64,000 nt of DNA from Monosporascus cannonballus (taxonomy: Eukaryota; Ascomycota; Sordariomycetes; Xylariales), in NCBI GenBank assembly GCA_004154925.1, contig QJNS01000081.1:1-64000 (forward strand), written 5' to 3'. A program made the position numbers and the translations under genes. This document shows, in pieces, positions 10,102 to 22,430 of the stretch; within the stretch, counting starts at the first letter, position 1, and the number at the start of each line of letters is the position of its first letter. Below the pieces are notes generated by a model. It did not search any database and was not told the DNA's origin. It saw only the letters and a program-made list of their open reading frames with translations.

Positions 10102-10630
10102 GGCTTGTCTGAGGCTCTGAAGTTTAGAGTGACTAGAAACTAGGTATGATAACTTGGTGGGTGCGAGTCTTCCTAAGGGAGATAAAGTGGAGTTCTGAAT
10201 TATGATTCCGAGAACCGAAATCGTCACGAACTTATGAGATATATATACCCTCGATACTCCGAGCCCAGAGATCCTTGTTCGTCCGCACCGCTCTGCTATA
10301 CAGTTTCAGGGACCCCTGGGCATGGAGAGTCCGACATGACCAATCAAACGAGCCGCTTTCTTGCAATGAACCCACTTAACAACATGGAAGCTGAGTTGCT
10401 CCAACTTGACATGGTCTTACCGTTCTTAAATTAACTACGATCTGAACTAGATCTCTCGTAGGCTGTTAACTGTCAAGGGAATCGTGGGGAACCAACAGCG
10501 GAGCCCCTGTTTGAATGTTTGGGCAATACTAACCGGCTATCCCACAGATAGTTAACGGGACTCAGGAAGAGTTATTATTAGCAACGTTAACTCCTAGCGC
10601 GTTCCTATAAGCGAGACTGCTTACCATGCA
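10102..10630. other. Intergenic upstream of the RTA1-like gene
   Basis: A TATATATA sequence (about 10232-10240) is placed as a TATA box would be for the minus-strand gene. The small open frame at 10234-10434 has no recognisable content. Confidence 0.45.
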
Positions 10631-10950
10631 CATGGGTATTTAAATGTTAGTTTCTCCACTCGACCCAACATTTGCCTTATGAAGTTAGAATGCGAAAGCG
10701 CAATAGGATTTGTATAGGGCGACACATAATAACTCATTGTCACTTCAATAACATGATGGCAGCAAAGTAAGCCTTTTATTGTAAGCTATATCTCCCTATT
10801 TAACTCGAATTCAAACGCTAATATAACAATAGTAAGAACAGCAAAAAAGTGAATAGTGTTACTTTCCATACAAATTGTATAGGGATTAACTGTCCAGCTA
10901 ATTCCAGTGTCTTGTAGGCCTGGTGGAGAAACTAACATTAAAAACCCATG
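10631..10950. mobile_element. Candidate MITE-like element with about 28-bp terminal inverted repeats
   Basis: The left arm (10631-10659, starting CATGGGTATTTAAATGTTAG) and the right arm (10923-10950) are reverse complements over about 28 bp with one mismatch and one 1-nt gap. They enclose 263 bp of AT-rich, non-coding DNA, giving a 320-bp unit. Size and structure fit a miniature inverted-repeat element. No clear target duplication could be read, so a fortuitous long inverted repeat is not excluded. Confidence 0.55.
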
Positions 10951-11584
10951 TATTTTACAGCTCACCGGGGCTCAGCTCTCGCACATTGGACGCTATATTT
11001 GGCGGCGTTGTCTTGGCCTTCCTTCTCACTAGAAACAGAGGAAGTATGGGACCCTGACATCACACACAGAAGCATATAACTGAAGAAAAGTGTATTAACA
11101 GGTTGCATGACCTCTAGAAGGTCCTAGCGAGAGGGTGAAGGTAACGAACCCTCCTTTTATACACGTAAATATAGCTGTAGCTAAGAGGAAAAGATACCGG
11201 GGGTGCATAAAGTAACCTTGTTTCAGTAGGTGATCAAACTAAGCCAAGGCTTAGCTGTTTGATCGACTTCAGCTGGGTCTGACAGGAAGGAGGAGACCAA
11301 ACTTTAGAGCTTCTGTGCCCAGAACCAACAACGCACAAATGTTATGCAGCCCATGTGCGGAGGTTAACTATATCCAACATCACTCACATACCTCCAGAGC
11401 TGTTCAACCGCCTGCCATCTACACGCATCGTCATTGTCCCCTCTCGCTCGACCTTGAGCTTTTGAGCCTGGGGGCCTGGAGCCACGACCCGGGGGATCTC
11501 AGAGTAACACTTCCATTGCACTGGGTGATCCTGCTTTTCACCCTTATCATTGGCCTTATGATCATCATCACCCTCACCATCGTT
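10951..11584. other. Intergenic upstream of the SDR pseudogene, with a near-palindrome at 11231-11265
   Basis: GATCAAACTAAGCC and GGCTTA(GCT)GTTTGATC form a hairpin-like inverted repeat with a 2-bp centre and a small bulge. The open frame continues upstream of 11585 to 11315, but that part (a TM-like stretch LPLHWVILLFTLIIGLMIII) precedes the expected family start and may be untranslated or an N-terminal anchor. Confidence 0.45.
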
Positions 11585-12741
11585 ATGACTGAGTTCCGGG
11601 AAATGGCGCGTGTCACTCTGTTCGGGTCACCCAACAATGCCTCGCGCGGCAGCGGTGCCACCGCCTTTGAACCCGCAAGAGACATCCGATCTCTAGTGGG
11701 CAAGGTGGTTCTCATCACGGGCGCTGCGGGCGATCTTGGTCGGCAAACGGCCATAGAGCTCGCTCGCTATGGCCGACTAGCTCGCATCTATGTTGCAGAC
11801 TTGCCGCGTGACGATGACACAAAAAAAGCGCTAGCCCGGCAGATCACCTATGAGGCTTACGGAGATTCTCAGTCTGACATGGAGGTCGCTGGGCCGCATA
11901 CCGAAATTCGGTTTCTGGAACTGGATCTTTCGTCTTTGGAGACCGTCAGGAAATGTGCCGCCGATTTTGTTGCCCAGAAAAAAAAACGGCTAGATATCCT
12001 CATTTTGAACGCAGGCATTATACGCATGAGGCCAGGAGAAACGAGGAAAGGTTACGAGATTCATTTTGGGATCAATTATCTCGGCCACGCGCTTTTGTCC
12101 CGCTTGCTAGTGCCAAAGATGCTTCTTACGACACAGCAACCAGGACTTACGTACGTATAGTCGTTGTTTCAAGCGAGGGGTACCCTATAACACCTAAAGG
12201 CGGCATCGATTTTGATAAGCTGAAGACTAATTGCGCGGATATGGTAAGTTCTTCTCTTATTACCCAGTCTAGACGAAAGAGGCTTATAGTTGAACTCTAC
12301 CTAGCACTACGCAAAGAGTTATGGACAGAGTAAAGTAGCCCCTAGCGGCTAAACGAGAGAGCTCTCGCGCGAGTATCCGCAATCCAAGCAGTTGCAGTAC
12401 ATCCTGGGAGTATCCTAACGGGTATGGCTACGTCCTTGCAAAAAGAGAGCATCCTCGCCCGCTTGACCAAGCCTATTGCGCCGCTATTTTGCCTTCCTGT
12501 GTTAGTCGGGATTAGGAACCACCTATGGGCTGCGGCGGGCTCGCGTGTGGTCAGTGGCAGGTACTACGAGCCCGTAGGCGTGCCCGGAAAGCTGTCACCT
12601 GCAGCGAAGGATGAGTGTCTTTCAAAGAGGCTCAGAGAGTGGACAGACGATGCAGTGAGTGGGATTCAGTCGCTTGAGGAACCATTTGTTGTGGTAAGTG
12701 GAGTACGTGAATATCCCTCCTCTCCCCCTCGGCAGAACTAA
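11585..12741 (+). pseudogene. Short-chain dehydrogenase/reductase (SDR) pseudogene
   Basis: It derives from a classical NAD(P)-dependent SDR oxidoreductase. Visible motifs are the Rossmann glycine motif KVVLITGAAGDLGR, the LELDLSSLETVR acidic/adenine block, DILILNAGI, then GINYLGHALLSRLLVPKML. RIVVVSSEG follows in another frame, then SYGQSK (active-site Tyr-x-x-x-Lys), VAVHPGS, TGMATSLQKES and a C-terminal SGRYYEPVG. Lesions: a frameshift at about 12147-12152, a TAA stop at 12350-12352 after the YxxxK motif, and a second frameshift at about 12380. The intron (12244-12304, GTAAGT...CCTAG) survives and keeps phase. The preferred start is ATG 11585; an alternative is 11315 with an N-terminal membrane anchor. 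It is the last gene before the RIP block. At least one change (Trp to stop) is compatible with G-to-A RIP, but the indels are not RIP. Confidence 0.85.
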
Positions 12742-13102
12742 AGAGCCTGCTCGCCGCTCCGTATGTACTCATGAATAGTGAACAATCAGAAGCTCTATTA
12801 GGGCGGCAAGAAACCACGCTGACGGGCAGAATGCAGCTTTAAAATATGAGTACCCGAAAAACGCGATCGAGGTGCCTGGGGATGGAAAATTTCCACATGA
12901 TCACTTGATCAAAGACGCAGGGTTGAAAACCGGTTATATAGTGAGCAGATAAGGGGAGCAAGAAGATGAATGTGTCAGCTAACTAGGTATGCGTTAGCAC
13001 ACTAAATACGGAAAGGCTACTCTCTGATCGGAACATATATATTCCGTTACTAAGTTACATAAAGGCAATACGTATTACAAAAGCATACGCAATTAACCTA
13101 AT
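12742..13102. other. Transition from gene-bearing DNA to the AT-rich repeat block
   Basis: Base composition falls here before the left end of element H. No gene, RNA or repeat is seen. Confidence 0.5.
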
Positions 13103-13349
13103 TGTGACGGCTAGGAGTTTGTCGTACGGGGTTATATTAGTGGAAGTATCGTAAGAACCTAAGCAATAAAATATAGTAATTAATTACGTCTCGTAATACC
13201 AAAAGTATTTTAGGTAACGAATTATTATTACAAATTACTGCTATCTAAACTATAGAAATAACGAATGTATATATCTTAAATAAATTTATTAATTTTCTAT
13301 TTTATTTTAAAATTAATATAAATTCAATTCCCTTAGGTACAATTAATTT
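13103..13349 (-). repeat. Element H 3' LTR, outer part (split by F)
   Basis: Begins TGTGACGGCT on the plus strand (LTR end ...CACA read on the minus strand). It aligns with the corresponding LTR half of D and E, including the ATTACG..CGTAATACC core and the GAATGTATATATC tail. F is inserted after AATTT at 13345-13349. Confidence 0.7.
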
Positions 13350-13516
13350 TGTCACACTTACTAAGGATCAGGTGCACAGCTCTTGAGGGTATATTGACTC
13401 GTCTAAAGCTAGGAAACGTTGATCCCACTTGTTGTGAGCGATCCACTGATATAGGGCTCCGGGAAGGAATAACAATCACCCGAAGACCCTAGCTAGGGGT
13501 GCCCTTTTCCATAACA
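13350..13516 (-). repeat. Element F 3' LTR (167 bp)
   Basis: Same length as the copy at 43014-43180, with largely transition differences. It is notably less AT-rich than the surrounding DNA. Confidence 0.8.
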
Positions 13517-13667
13517 CATCCCCTGATCTTTTTGTGGCTATAACAAAAGGATCACCTTATGGGTACCCCCCAGCTCGAAATGCTCTCGTAAAGCTATATA
13601 CAAATAAGTAACATGTACGGAACCTTATGGCTCGTAATAATAACAAAGGCTAAAATTACGATTACGG
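13517..13667 (-). pseudogene. Element F internal remnant, 3' end with polypurine tract
   Basis: Sequence between F's 3' LTR and inserted element A. The polypurine tract lies next to the LTR (13517-13528). No reading frame can be identified. Confidence 0.5.
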
Positions 13668-13672
13668 GTACA

Positions 13673-14097
13673 TATAACGAACCTGTCATACACCACCTGG
13701 TAGTATGAATAGTATCCGAAAAGGGTCTTAATTTGCAGGTAACAATAAGGCGAGGAATAACTTAGTGTATTCGTTAAGGAAATTTTAAGGTACTCCTTTT
13801 TCAATTAGAGAACAATATAATTACCTCTGGCTAAAAGCTTAAATTAATAGCTAAGGAACGAAATTAAGTAAGTGTTATTTATATAGGAAACCTAAACCTT
13901 ATATATTTTTTTTTTTTTATGTTTTTTATAGTTTCTGGGGATTACGAAAAACCATGATATTTATTATTTATAAATTTCCTGGTATCTTTAGAAATTGACA
14001 AAAACCCAAGGTTTATCCGATGGAAGGTGGAGATTCCAAACGTTTTTAACTTCCTGGGCCTTCTTTAGGCCTAATGGAATCCTTTCTAAACGTAATA
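13673..14097 (-). repeat. Element A 3' LTR
   Basis: Direct repeat of 20481-20906. Its outer (left) end keeps more C/G than the matching inner end of the other copy. Confidence 0.88.
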
Positions 14098-14199
14098 TTA
14101 TTTTTTCCTTTCCAGGATTTTTGTCCCCAAAAATAAAAAAGTAAATTTTTAATTTATTTTCTTTTTTTATATTATAATATTATATTTAATTATATCGGA

Positions 14200-14640
14200 T
14201 AAATTTCGAAAATGCTTTAAATCTTCCATTAAAAATCGTTACGAACTAATTAAGTTAATTTTTTAATTTAATTTCGAAATTATGCCGTATATGCGTTATT
14301 TTGAAAAAAAGCTTTTTTGCAAAATATTAGAAAGTTAAAAGAATTATTAGAATTATTTGGCAGCTAATATTTAGTTTTATAATAAGAATTATATTTCGCT
14401 TTTATCGTTTAAAAATATCCGGGCTAAAAAGTTCCGGATAAACCGAAAAAAACGTTTAATTATTTAATAGCTTTAAGAATTATTTAATTATATCGTTCGG
14501 TTAAATCGTTAATTTAAGTAATTATATTTTAAAAGGATGTCGTTTATTTAAAAAGGGTTTAAAAATATAGATAAATTAGAAGAACGAAAAAAATTGGATA
14601 TAAAAAAGGATTGTAAAAAAAAAAGCAAATATAATTTGTT
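14200..14640 (+). pseudogene. Antisense Zn2Cys6-like frame of element A
   Basis: Plus-strand frame lying between A's chromodomain and 3' LTR. The core at 14288-14380 reads YMRYFEKKLFCKI...NY.NYLAANI.FY, that is C-x2-C-x6-C-x8-C-x2-C-x7-C with most Cys codons (TGT/TGC) turned to Tyr (TAT). A charged segment IDKLEERKKLDIKKDC follows (about 14560-14620). Several stops, probably from RIP. The comparison with the other five elements is the main support. Confidence 0.65.
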
Positions 14641-14649
14641 TCAAAGTTA

Positions 14650-17600
14650 AATACGTTAATAAAAGCATTTATTTTTTTCGATTAAAACGCCGTAAGGGTT
14701 AATTTAAGTAAAGGACCGTTATCGCTTACGATTTTAACCGTATTAAAAATAATCGGTTAGGATTTTGGCGGTAAAACATCTTAACCAGGTTTATCGTATT
14801 CGTTAAGTGGTTAAATAATTTTTATGTATTTTTTTTATATAAATATTTTTCTTATTTAATTAAATATTAGATTTTATTTTTAATTATTTTAAAATTTAGT
14901 ATTCGTTTAATTTCGTATTTGTTTAAGTTTTTTTCGAATTTTAAGTTTATTTTTAATAAGGCGTTTTTAAGTATTAATTTAAGCAAAAAGATATAGAAAA
15001 TAAGGTATATTTTTATATTTTTGGATAACGATAATTAATAATTAATTTTGGAAATAATTTCCTTAATTTTAAACGGGCCAAAATTTTTAAAATCGAACTT
15101 ATCGTTAAATTTTTTTGTTTTAATTTATAAGATATTTAAAATTATATTTTGTTTTTGGCGTAATAAATAAATTTTATTTTTTTTCGTTAAAATTAATCCT
15201 TTAATTTTTTTATTATTATAATACTGGGTTATTCGTTATTAAAAAAATTATAATTCGTTTTGGAAACGGACTTAAATTATCTTGATTTCTATCGTTAATA
15301 TCTTTACTTTTAGGGTAATCATAATAATTTTTGGTATTTTATTAAGCGGTTATTTGGGTCGTTTTACTTTTATATCGTATCCGTACATAATTATATAAGG
15401 AGATATGCCTATATTCCCGTTAATAAAGGTATTATAAGCGATTTATGCTAATAATAAAAGCTTTATCCAGTTATCTTATTAATAATTAATATAACTCCGA
15501 AAATATTATTCCAAAATTTGGTTTAATTTTTTGGTTTAATTATCCGTTTAAAAATAAAATATTATTAAAAACTTAAGCTTAGTACTTATTTATTTAAAGA
15601 AGTTAATACCGAATTTCGAAATAAATAACGTATTTTTGTCGGAAATAATTTTTTTTAATATTCCGTATTTATTAAAATAGTATCTAATAAAAACGTAAAC
15701 TAATTATTTTGCCGTTATATTTTTTTTAAAAAGTAAAAAATATTTATATTTAATAAATTTATTAATAATTATTTATATTTTGTTATATTCGATTCCGGTA
15801 ATTAGGTTTTTAAATAATAATAAATTAATAATAAAGTCCTAAATTATAATATTTTATGCATTATTAAAAATATCAGTAAATTATAATAACCTATAAGGTT
15901 TATGGCGTATTATTTTGGCCTTATTGGAAACGTTATAATCTTTAATTATTTTCTTAATTATACGGCATAGTTTTAAAAAATTATATTATTTTTATAATTA
16001 TTTAATAATTTTGAAAATTTCTTAATATTTATACAATAGGTTTTTATGAAATTTTTTCATAAATTATTTTTGTTATTCTTTAGGAATATAAATTTTGCCA
16101 TAATATAATAATTAATTTTTTGGTTATCTTTTTAATTATTAAATTTCTTTTTGTTTTTCCGTATCGTAAAAATTTTGGAATTATGTTAAAAATTCGGGCG
16201 TTAATATTTTTATTATTTTATATAATTATACGATACCGTCCTTATTATATTATAATATTTATATATTTTTTTTAAAGATTTTAAAATCGTAATTTTTTTA
16301 TAATTAAAAATATCCGTTTGGATATTTTTTTTTCCTTTAATATAATATATCTTAAAGTTAAATCTAAATAAAAAAATTATCCATTTTTTATATCGTTTAT
16401 TTAGTTCTTAAGTTTTTATAAATCGAATAAGGTTTTTATAGTCAAAATAAATATCGAAAAGTTTTTTCGTTTTATTAAGGAAAAGTTTTTACTCCTTAAA
16501 AACGTTAATAATTACTAATAACTTTTTATTATAAATTTAATATTTAAGTTCTGCGTTTCGAAATATTTTTAAGTAATAAGTTACTGGATATTATTTGCTA
16601 TTATTTTTTTGTTACTTTAAAATTATATTTAAAGCGTACTTTAAAGTATTTATCTTTAATTATTTTTTTTATTTAGGTTTGGTATTTTTATTATTAATCC
16701 ATTAATAATTACTTTTTTCAATTTCCGGAATATTTTTTTTATTTTTTCTGGAAATTCGAATTCTTTTTTAACGTATTTCTTGGTAGTAAGTTTTGTTAAT
16801 GGCCTAATAATATCTTTATATTTCTTAATTAAGTTACGTATATAATTTGTAAATTCTAAAATTTATCAAATATTTATAACGGTCCCCTTATTAAGGATAA
16901 GCCAGTCCTTAATTGCTTCCATTTTAAAGCGTTAAATCTAAATTTGGCCGAAAGTAAAAGTATATCTTAAAAAATCTAGTTTTTACGTATGCCATATATT
17001 TTTGGCCGGGTTAATTCGGATATTTGCTTTATCCAGCGTTTAAAACATTTAGGCGATATGCTTTTTGTATTTTTTTAAAGTTTCGGAATAAATAAGGATA
17101 TCGTCAAGATAAACGAAAATAAATTTATCCAGAAATTTTTTAAACGTAATTATTATTAAACGTTAAAAACTAGCGGAAGCATTAATAAGTCCCATAGGTA
17201 TTATTTTATATTCGTAAAGTCCATATATTATTTTAAATATTATTTTTTATTTTTTTCCTTTAGTTATTTTGATATGGTAATATCCGTTTCGGAAATCAAA
17301 TATAATAAATTATTTTACTTTGTTAATATTCTTTTTTAACGTATTTATAAAGGTTAAAAAATATTTGTTCTTAATTATAATATCATTTAATTATCGGTAA
17401 TCGATTATTTTTCTAAAAACCAGATTTCTTTTTTTATTAATTTTTTACTTTTTATTTTTAGTTTTTGGTATTATAAAAATAAGGTATTTAGTAGGAAAAT
17501 TAAAAGGTTAAATATATCTTTTTTTTAAATTAAATTAAATACTTTTTATAAGGCCTTTAATTTATCGGGGTTTATATGGTAAATCTTATGAAATTTAGGA

Positions 17601-20480
17601 TAATATCTTTTTTTAATAAGTATTTTATAATCCTATTAATTATATAATAATAATTCATAATTTTCTTTATTTTTAAATAATTTTTTGAATCGTCGATACT
17701 TAAATAATACCTTAAAAATCTGATTTATAATCTGGATTTCCTTAATAATATAACAAATTTCCTAGTTATTTTTTTCGGATAACTTTCGTTTTTATTTTTA
17801 TGAAAATATTTGATTTTTTTAATTAATATATAGGTTATTAAATCTAAACCATAATATTTTTAAGATAATATTATATTCGGAAATATCGGCAATATTTAAT
17901 AAGATTTACTTTTGGTATCCTTAAATTTATACCGGAAGTTTTTTAGTTTTTCGAAAAATTCGTCCGTTATTATACGTAAATAAACTTTTATTTATTATAT
18001 ATAATTTATAAAATTTTAATTTGTATTTTTAGGGAATTTAATATTTTGTTATTATTAAAAAAATATTTTTTTTTAATTTTTAAGTTAATTATGGCTTTAA
18101 ACGTTCTGTTTTTATACTGAAAAAAAATCTTTATTTGGTTACGTAATCTTTTGGTTATTTCGCATAAGGTTTTGTAAATTGGAACTTTTTAATACCTTAA
18201 TTTCGAAAACCTTAGTAATTTTTTGATTTTTGATACCGTTTAGCTTAAACGAATTTCTATTTGCGAATTTTTTTAATAATATATTTAATATATTAATCGT
18301 TTTTGTACCGGAATTATGTTTTTTTGCTGTATTTATATTAAGATTTTAAAATTGGATTTTTTTCCTAGCTTATTTTTTGGTTTTATATTTTCTGGGTTAT
18401 AAAAATAAAAAAATAATTTTCTAAAGGAGATATTTTTATATTTAAAAGCTTATATTAAACGTAAAATATCGGAAAATAATATAAATATTTTTACGATATA
18501 ACCTTTTAATTCCGTTTTAACTTAAGATATATATAATAAGATTTTAAATATTTTGATTATCGTAAGGTTTTTATATATTAATATTTATTATTTGATTCGG
18601 TAAAGGTTTTATTATTTTATCCGGATTAAAAATTATTATTTTTTTTGGTTCGGAAATAAATGAAATAATCGTTATAATAATAAACGGTAAAATATAATAA
18701 GTTATAAAGATTTATCGATAACGTTTTTTAGTAAATAATATATTTTAGGAACTTATAAAACTTTGGGAATAATTATTTATAATTATTGGTATTTAATCGA
18801 AATTAACCGTTTTCCGTATATATCTTATATTTCTAGGAATTAAGGTAATATTAATATTTTAATTTTATAGTTATTTTAAAAGCCGTTTATCCTAGGTAAT
18901 ATTTATAAGTTTTAACCTTAAAATCCTAGCAAATTAAATAATTTTCGTACTTTAAGATATCGTTCTGGATTTAAGTAATTATGGTAATAATAAATTCTAA
19001 CTGGGAGAAAATCGAATTAACCTTTTTTTTTTTTTTACCTTATTATTTATTTTTTATTTTATTATTTTAATTTTTTTTAAAGTTAAGGAATTTTTTTTGG
19101 AATTCCTTTTGGCAAAGGAACGATATTCGCTTTTAAAATACCCTTTTTTGTTATAATTAAAACATTTTATTTTGAACTTATTTTTTTTGGGCTTTTTCGA
19201 AACGGAACTTATTTTTTTTTAAAATTTACCTTTATTTTTTTTATTTTAACTTTTCGAATTTTTATTATTATTTCATTTATTAATTTTTTTTTCGAAATAC
19301 CGGTTAAAAACTTATTTATCGGTAATAATAACCTTATTGGTATATTCCGTAAAGGACTTAACTTTAAGTACTTTATATATTTTATCTTTAATTAAAAGTT
19401 TTAAATTATCGTAATAAAAGTAAAATAACGCGTTTTTTGGTAAATTCGAAACGGCGGCCAAAGGGTTAAATTTAATTATATATTTAGCGGCTAATTTGGT
19501 TTAATAAAAAAAATAAAATTACTTAATAATATCTTATTTTTTATTTGGATTTCCAAATAAGGCTTTTATTTTTTTTTTTCAAAATTTTCGTACTTATTAA
19601 AAATATAATTAATAAAATTTAAAAATTTTTCTGGATATTTTTTAAAATAATCCATTAAAATAAGTTCGAATTATTTTCGGATTTGTTAGGTTAATAATTA
19701 AAAAATAATTATTATTTTTTAATAATTTTTCGTTAAAAAGTTTTTATAAAATTTAAGGTAAAACCTAGCTTAAATTAAAAATTTATTAAGATTTTCCGAT
19801 CCGTTATAAGGCTTAAGGAAAATTAGCTTATAACTTTTAACGTTTAATATTCCGTAATAATTAGGAGGTAAAATAATTCTTTCCCGTATTTGGTTAACGC
19901 CGAACAATAATAAGGTTAAGGTTTTTTTTTGTATTCGTCCTATATCCACTAAGGGTGGTCGGTAGCCAGCCCCTTGGCTTCGTTTTTTAACCAAGCCAAA
20001 TTAAGGAAAAATTAATTTTTTTCCCTAAATAAATCGGGTATTTTCTTATTCTAGGCTTTAAACCTTCTAGGCCAAAAAATCTAATCTTTTTTCCGTAATA
20101 AGTTTTTTTTTTCTTTTAGGATTTCGGCTTTATATTTTTTTTTAATTTTTTCTTTAATTACTTTTTTTTCCAATTTTTTTCCTTAAACTTTAATAATATT
20201 TTTAAAAGCTAAGGTAAATTATTATTTAAATTATAAAAATGGTTTTCTTTAAAATCGAATAATAAATAAAATTATATTATCGATTAATTAAAAATTTTTT
20301 TTAATAAATAATAAATTATTTAATCCGGTTATTAATCCTTTATTAATTAATAATAAAAATTAAATATGTTATTTATTTTTTAAATATCGTTTTATAATAT
20401 TATTTTTATTAAATTTAAAAAATTTATATTTAATTAGGCTTTAAATTATTTGTTAATTATTAATTAAAAAATTATTAAAA
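14650..20480 (-). pseudogene. Element A gag-pol remnant
   Basis: Minus-strand coding for gag, protease, RT, RNase H, integrase and chromodomain, broken by very many stops. The zinc knuckle reads KCFNYNKKGYFKSEYR, with Cys and His converted to Tyr by C-to-T or G-to-A changes. The RT block is YGLYEYKIIPMGLINA (family YGLYEYKVMPFGLTNA). The chromodomain trace reads YLIKW-like with NTWEP degraded. A short open piece at 19770-19994 ends in a gag-like KPYNGSENLNKFL. Confidence 0.8.
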
Positions 20481-20906
20481 TATAACAAATTTATTATATA
20501 TTATTTAATAATATAAATAATATCCGAAAAAATTTTTAATTTACAAATAATAATAAAGTAAGGAATAATTTAATATATTCGTTAAAAAGATTTTAAAATA
20601 TTTTTTTTTAATTAAAAAATAATATAATTATTTTTGGTTAAAAATTTAAATTAATAATTAAAAAACAAAATTAAATAAATATTATTTACATAAAAAACCC
20701 AAATTTTATATATATTTCTTATTTTTTATGTTTTTTATGGTTTTTAAGGATTACGAGAAATTATGGTATTTGTTATCTATAAATTTTCTGGTATCTTTGG
20801 AAATTGACAGAAACCCGAGGTTTATCTGATGGGAGGTGGAGATTCCGAGCATCTCCAACTTCCTGGGCCTCCTTTGGGCCTAGTGGAGTTCCTTCTGAAC
20901 GTAACA
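20481..20906 (-). repeat. Element A 5' LTR
   Basis: Direct repeat of 13673-14097. The outer 170 bp (20740-20906) keeps far more C/G than the same segment of the other copy. Confidence 0.88.
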
Positions 20907-20911
20907 GTACA

Positions 20912-21495
20912 GCCTTTCCGGACGTACCTTTTTTTGAAAAACCGATTCCTAGGAGTGTAAATTAACTAATCGAAAATATAACGTATGTTTCTTTTTATTG
21001 CCGCGCTAAGCGTCCTTACGGGCTAATTATTTCGGATAAAGGTATATAAAATAATAAACTATTATATATCCGATTTTAAGTAATACTTAATTGTCAATAA
21101 ATAGGATCGTTCCGGTCGCATATCGCTAGTTCCTTAGGCGGCAACGTCGCCGTATATTTTAGCGTCCGAGAATTCTTTTTATTTTTTTCCCGTACGGCTT
21201 TTTACTTTTTTGTTAGGGTGCGTACCTTTATACGTTGGAAAGCGTTATTTGGCAAACTCGGCGGCTAGGCGTTTTGCGGCAGCTGTTTCCTAAAAGCGTA
21301 CATAAGCTTGCGACATAATTCCGGGGGCCAGATATACGTTAGCCGGTTCGCGAAATAAGGTAACGATATTTTCCGTTCGGCTTTAAAGAGCTTACGGAAT
21401 CCTTTGACGAAAGTTTCTTTAAAGTCGCGAACGTTCCGTACGAATCCTTTTATTTTAATTATTTCCGTTAATATACGATCGTTAAATATTATTTC
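20912..21495 (-). pseudogene. Element F internal remnant between A and C
   Basis: Once C is removed this joins directly to 42121. The frame 21265-21495 (minus) reads DIREIIFNDRILTEIIKIKG and ...AERKISLPYFANRL. It resembles no domain I can name. It is less AT-rich than the gypsy interiors. Could be gag of F or captured host sequence. Confidence 0.45.
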
Positions 21496-21500
21496 CCGTA

Positions 21501-21914
21501 TGTCATGGCCCAACGAGCCACGGTCTCCAGAAACGATCTGTCATAACCCAACCACAAGTGCGCGGTGGGGCAGATCACGTGATGGATCACCAATTTACTG
21601 GTGGTAAGCCAGTAAGCCGGATCACCAACTTACTGGTAATAAGCCAGTAAGCCGGATCGCCAACTTACTGGTGGTAATCCAGCGAACAAAACAAGAATAT
21701 ATACGCTTATTATTTCCATAATTTAAATAACTTTAGTTTCCAATACTTACCAATATTAATCGTTTGCAATATAATATCGTTACCTAAGGCACTTTTGGTA
21801 TTACGAAACGTAATATAATTACTGTATTTATTACTTAGATTTTTACGATATTTTTGCCAATATAAACCCGTACGACTAAGGTTTAATAATTAGTTAAACC
21901 TTAAATTTGTTATA
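21501..21914 (+). repeat. Element C 5' LTR (414 bp)
   Basis: Starts TGTCATGGCCCAACGAGCC. It contains three imperfect copies of ACTTACTGGT.GTAA.CCAG (about 21590-21680). The outer 170 bp is less mutated than the same stretch at 41702. Confidence 0.92.
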
Positions 21915-21972
21915 CGTTATAAGCTTTTATTTAATAATATCGTTAAACTTTAAACAATATCGATTAAAATTA

Positions 21973-22347
21973 TATAACGGCTATGCGGTTTAACCAATTA
22001 TTAAACCTTATTCGGACGAGTTTATGTTGGCAGGAGTATTGTGGGACTCTGAACAATAGATACAGTAACGTATTACGTTTCGTAATGCCAAAGGTACCTT
22101 AGGTACCGATGTTTTATTATAAATTAAAGTTATTTAAATTATGGAAATAATAAACGTATATATTTTTTTCCTTTTTGGCTTAATTATTCGTAATTACGCC
22201 TTTAATAATAATTACGATTATTTGGGATTACCTTTAATCATTAATAATCACTGGCTTGGCAATAATTACCGTTACGTGACCCGGGAGGTGGCCCGTGTGC
22301 TTTTTGCCTAATCGTTTCTTAAGACCGGAGCTTGTTGGGTCGTAATA
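21973..22347 (-). repeat. Element D 3' LTR (375 bp)
   Basis: Direct repeat of 35251-35625. The outer left 110 bp is less RIP-changed than the inner equivalent at 35251. Confidence 0.92.
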
Positions 22348-22430
22348 CGATTTTTCTTTTCTCCAAATCTTGCCTTTAAAATTTCTTTTTTTTTTTCGTT
22401 TGGTAAGTATCTTTTTTTTTACTTTTAATT

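Larger units (their letters stand above)
13673..20906 (-). mobile_element. Element A: full-length RIP-damaged chromovirus, 7.23 kb
   Basis: LTRs 13673-14097 (425 bp) and 20481-20906 (426 bp) are flanked by the perfect target duplication GTACA (13668-13672, 20907-20911). It is transcribed leftwards. Damaged domains in order from right to left: gag (about 19770-20000), CCHC zinc knuckle (about 19110-19170), reverse transcriptase (YGLYEYKIIPMGL at about 17181-17225), integrase region (about 15000-16000) and chromodomain (about 14780-14870). Its LTR unique half differs from those of C, D, E, G and H, so it is a separate subfamily. Confidence 0.9.

Noticed and set aside
11315..11584. Upstream extension of the SDR frame with a membrane-like segment as a definite N-terminus
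   Set aside because: The family start MARVTLFG-like lies downstream and the upstream part resembles leader sequence; kept only as an alternative.
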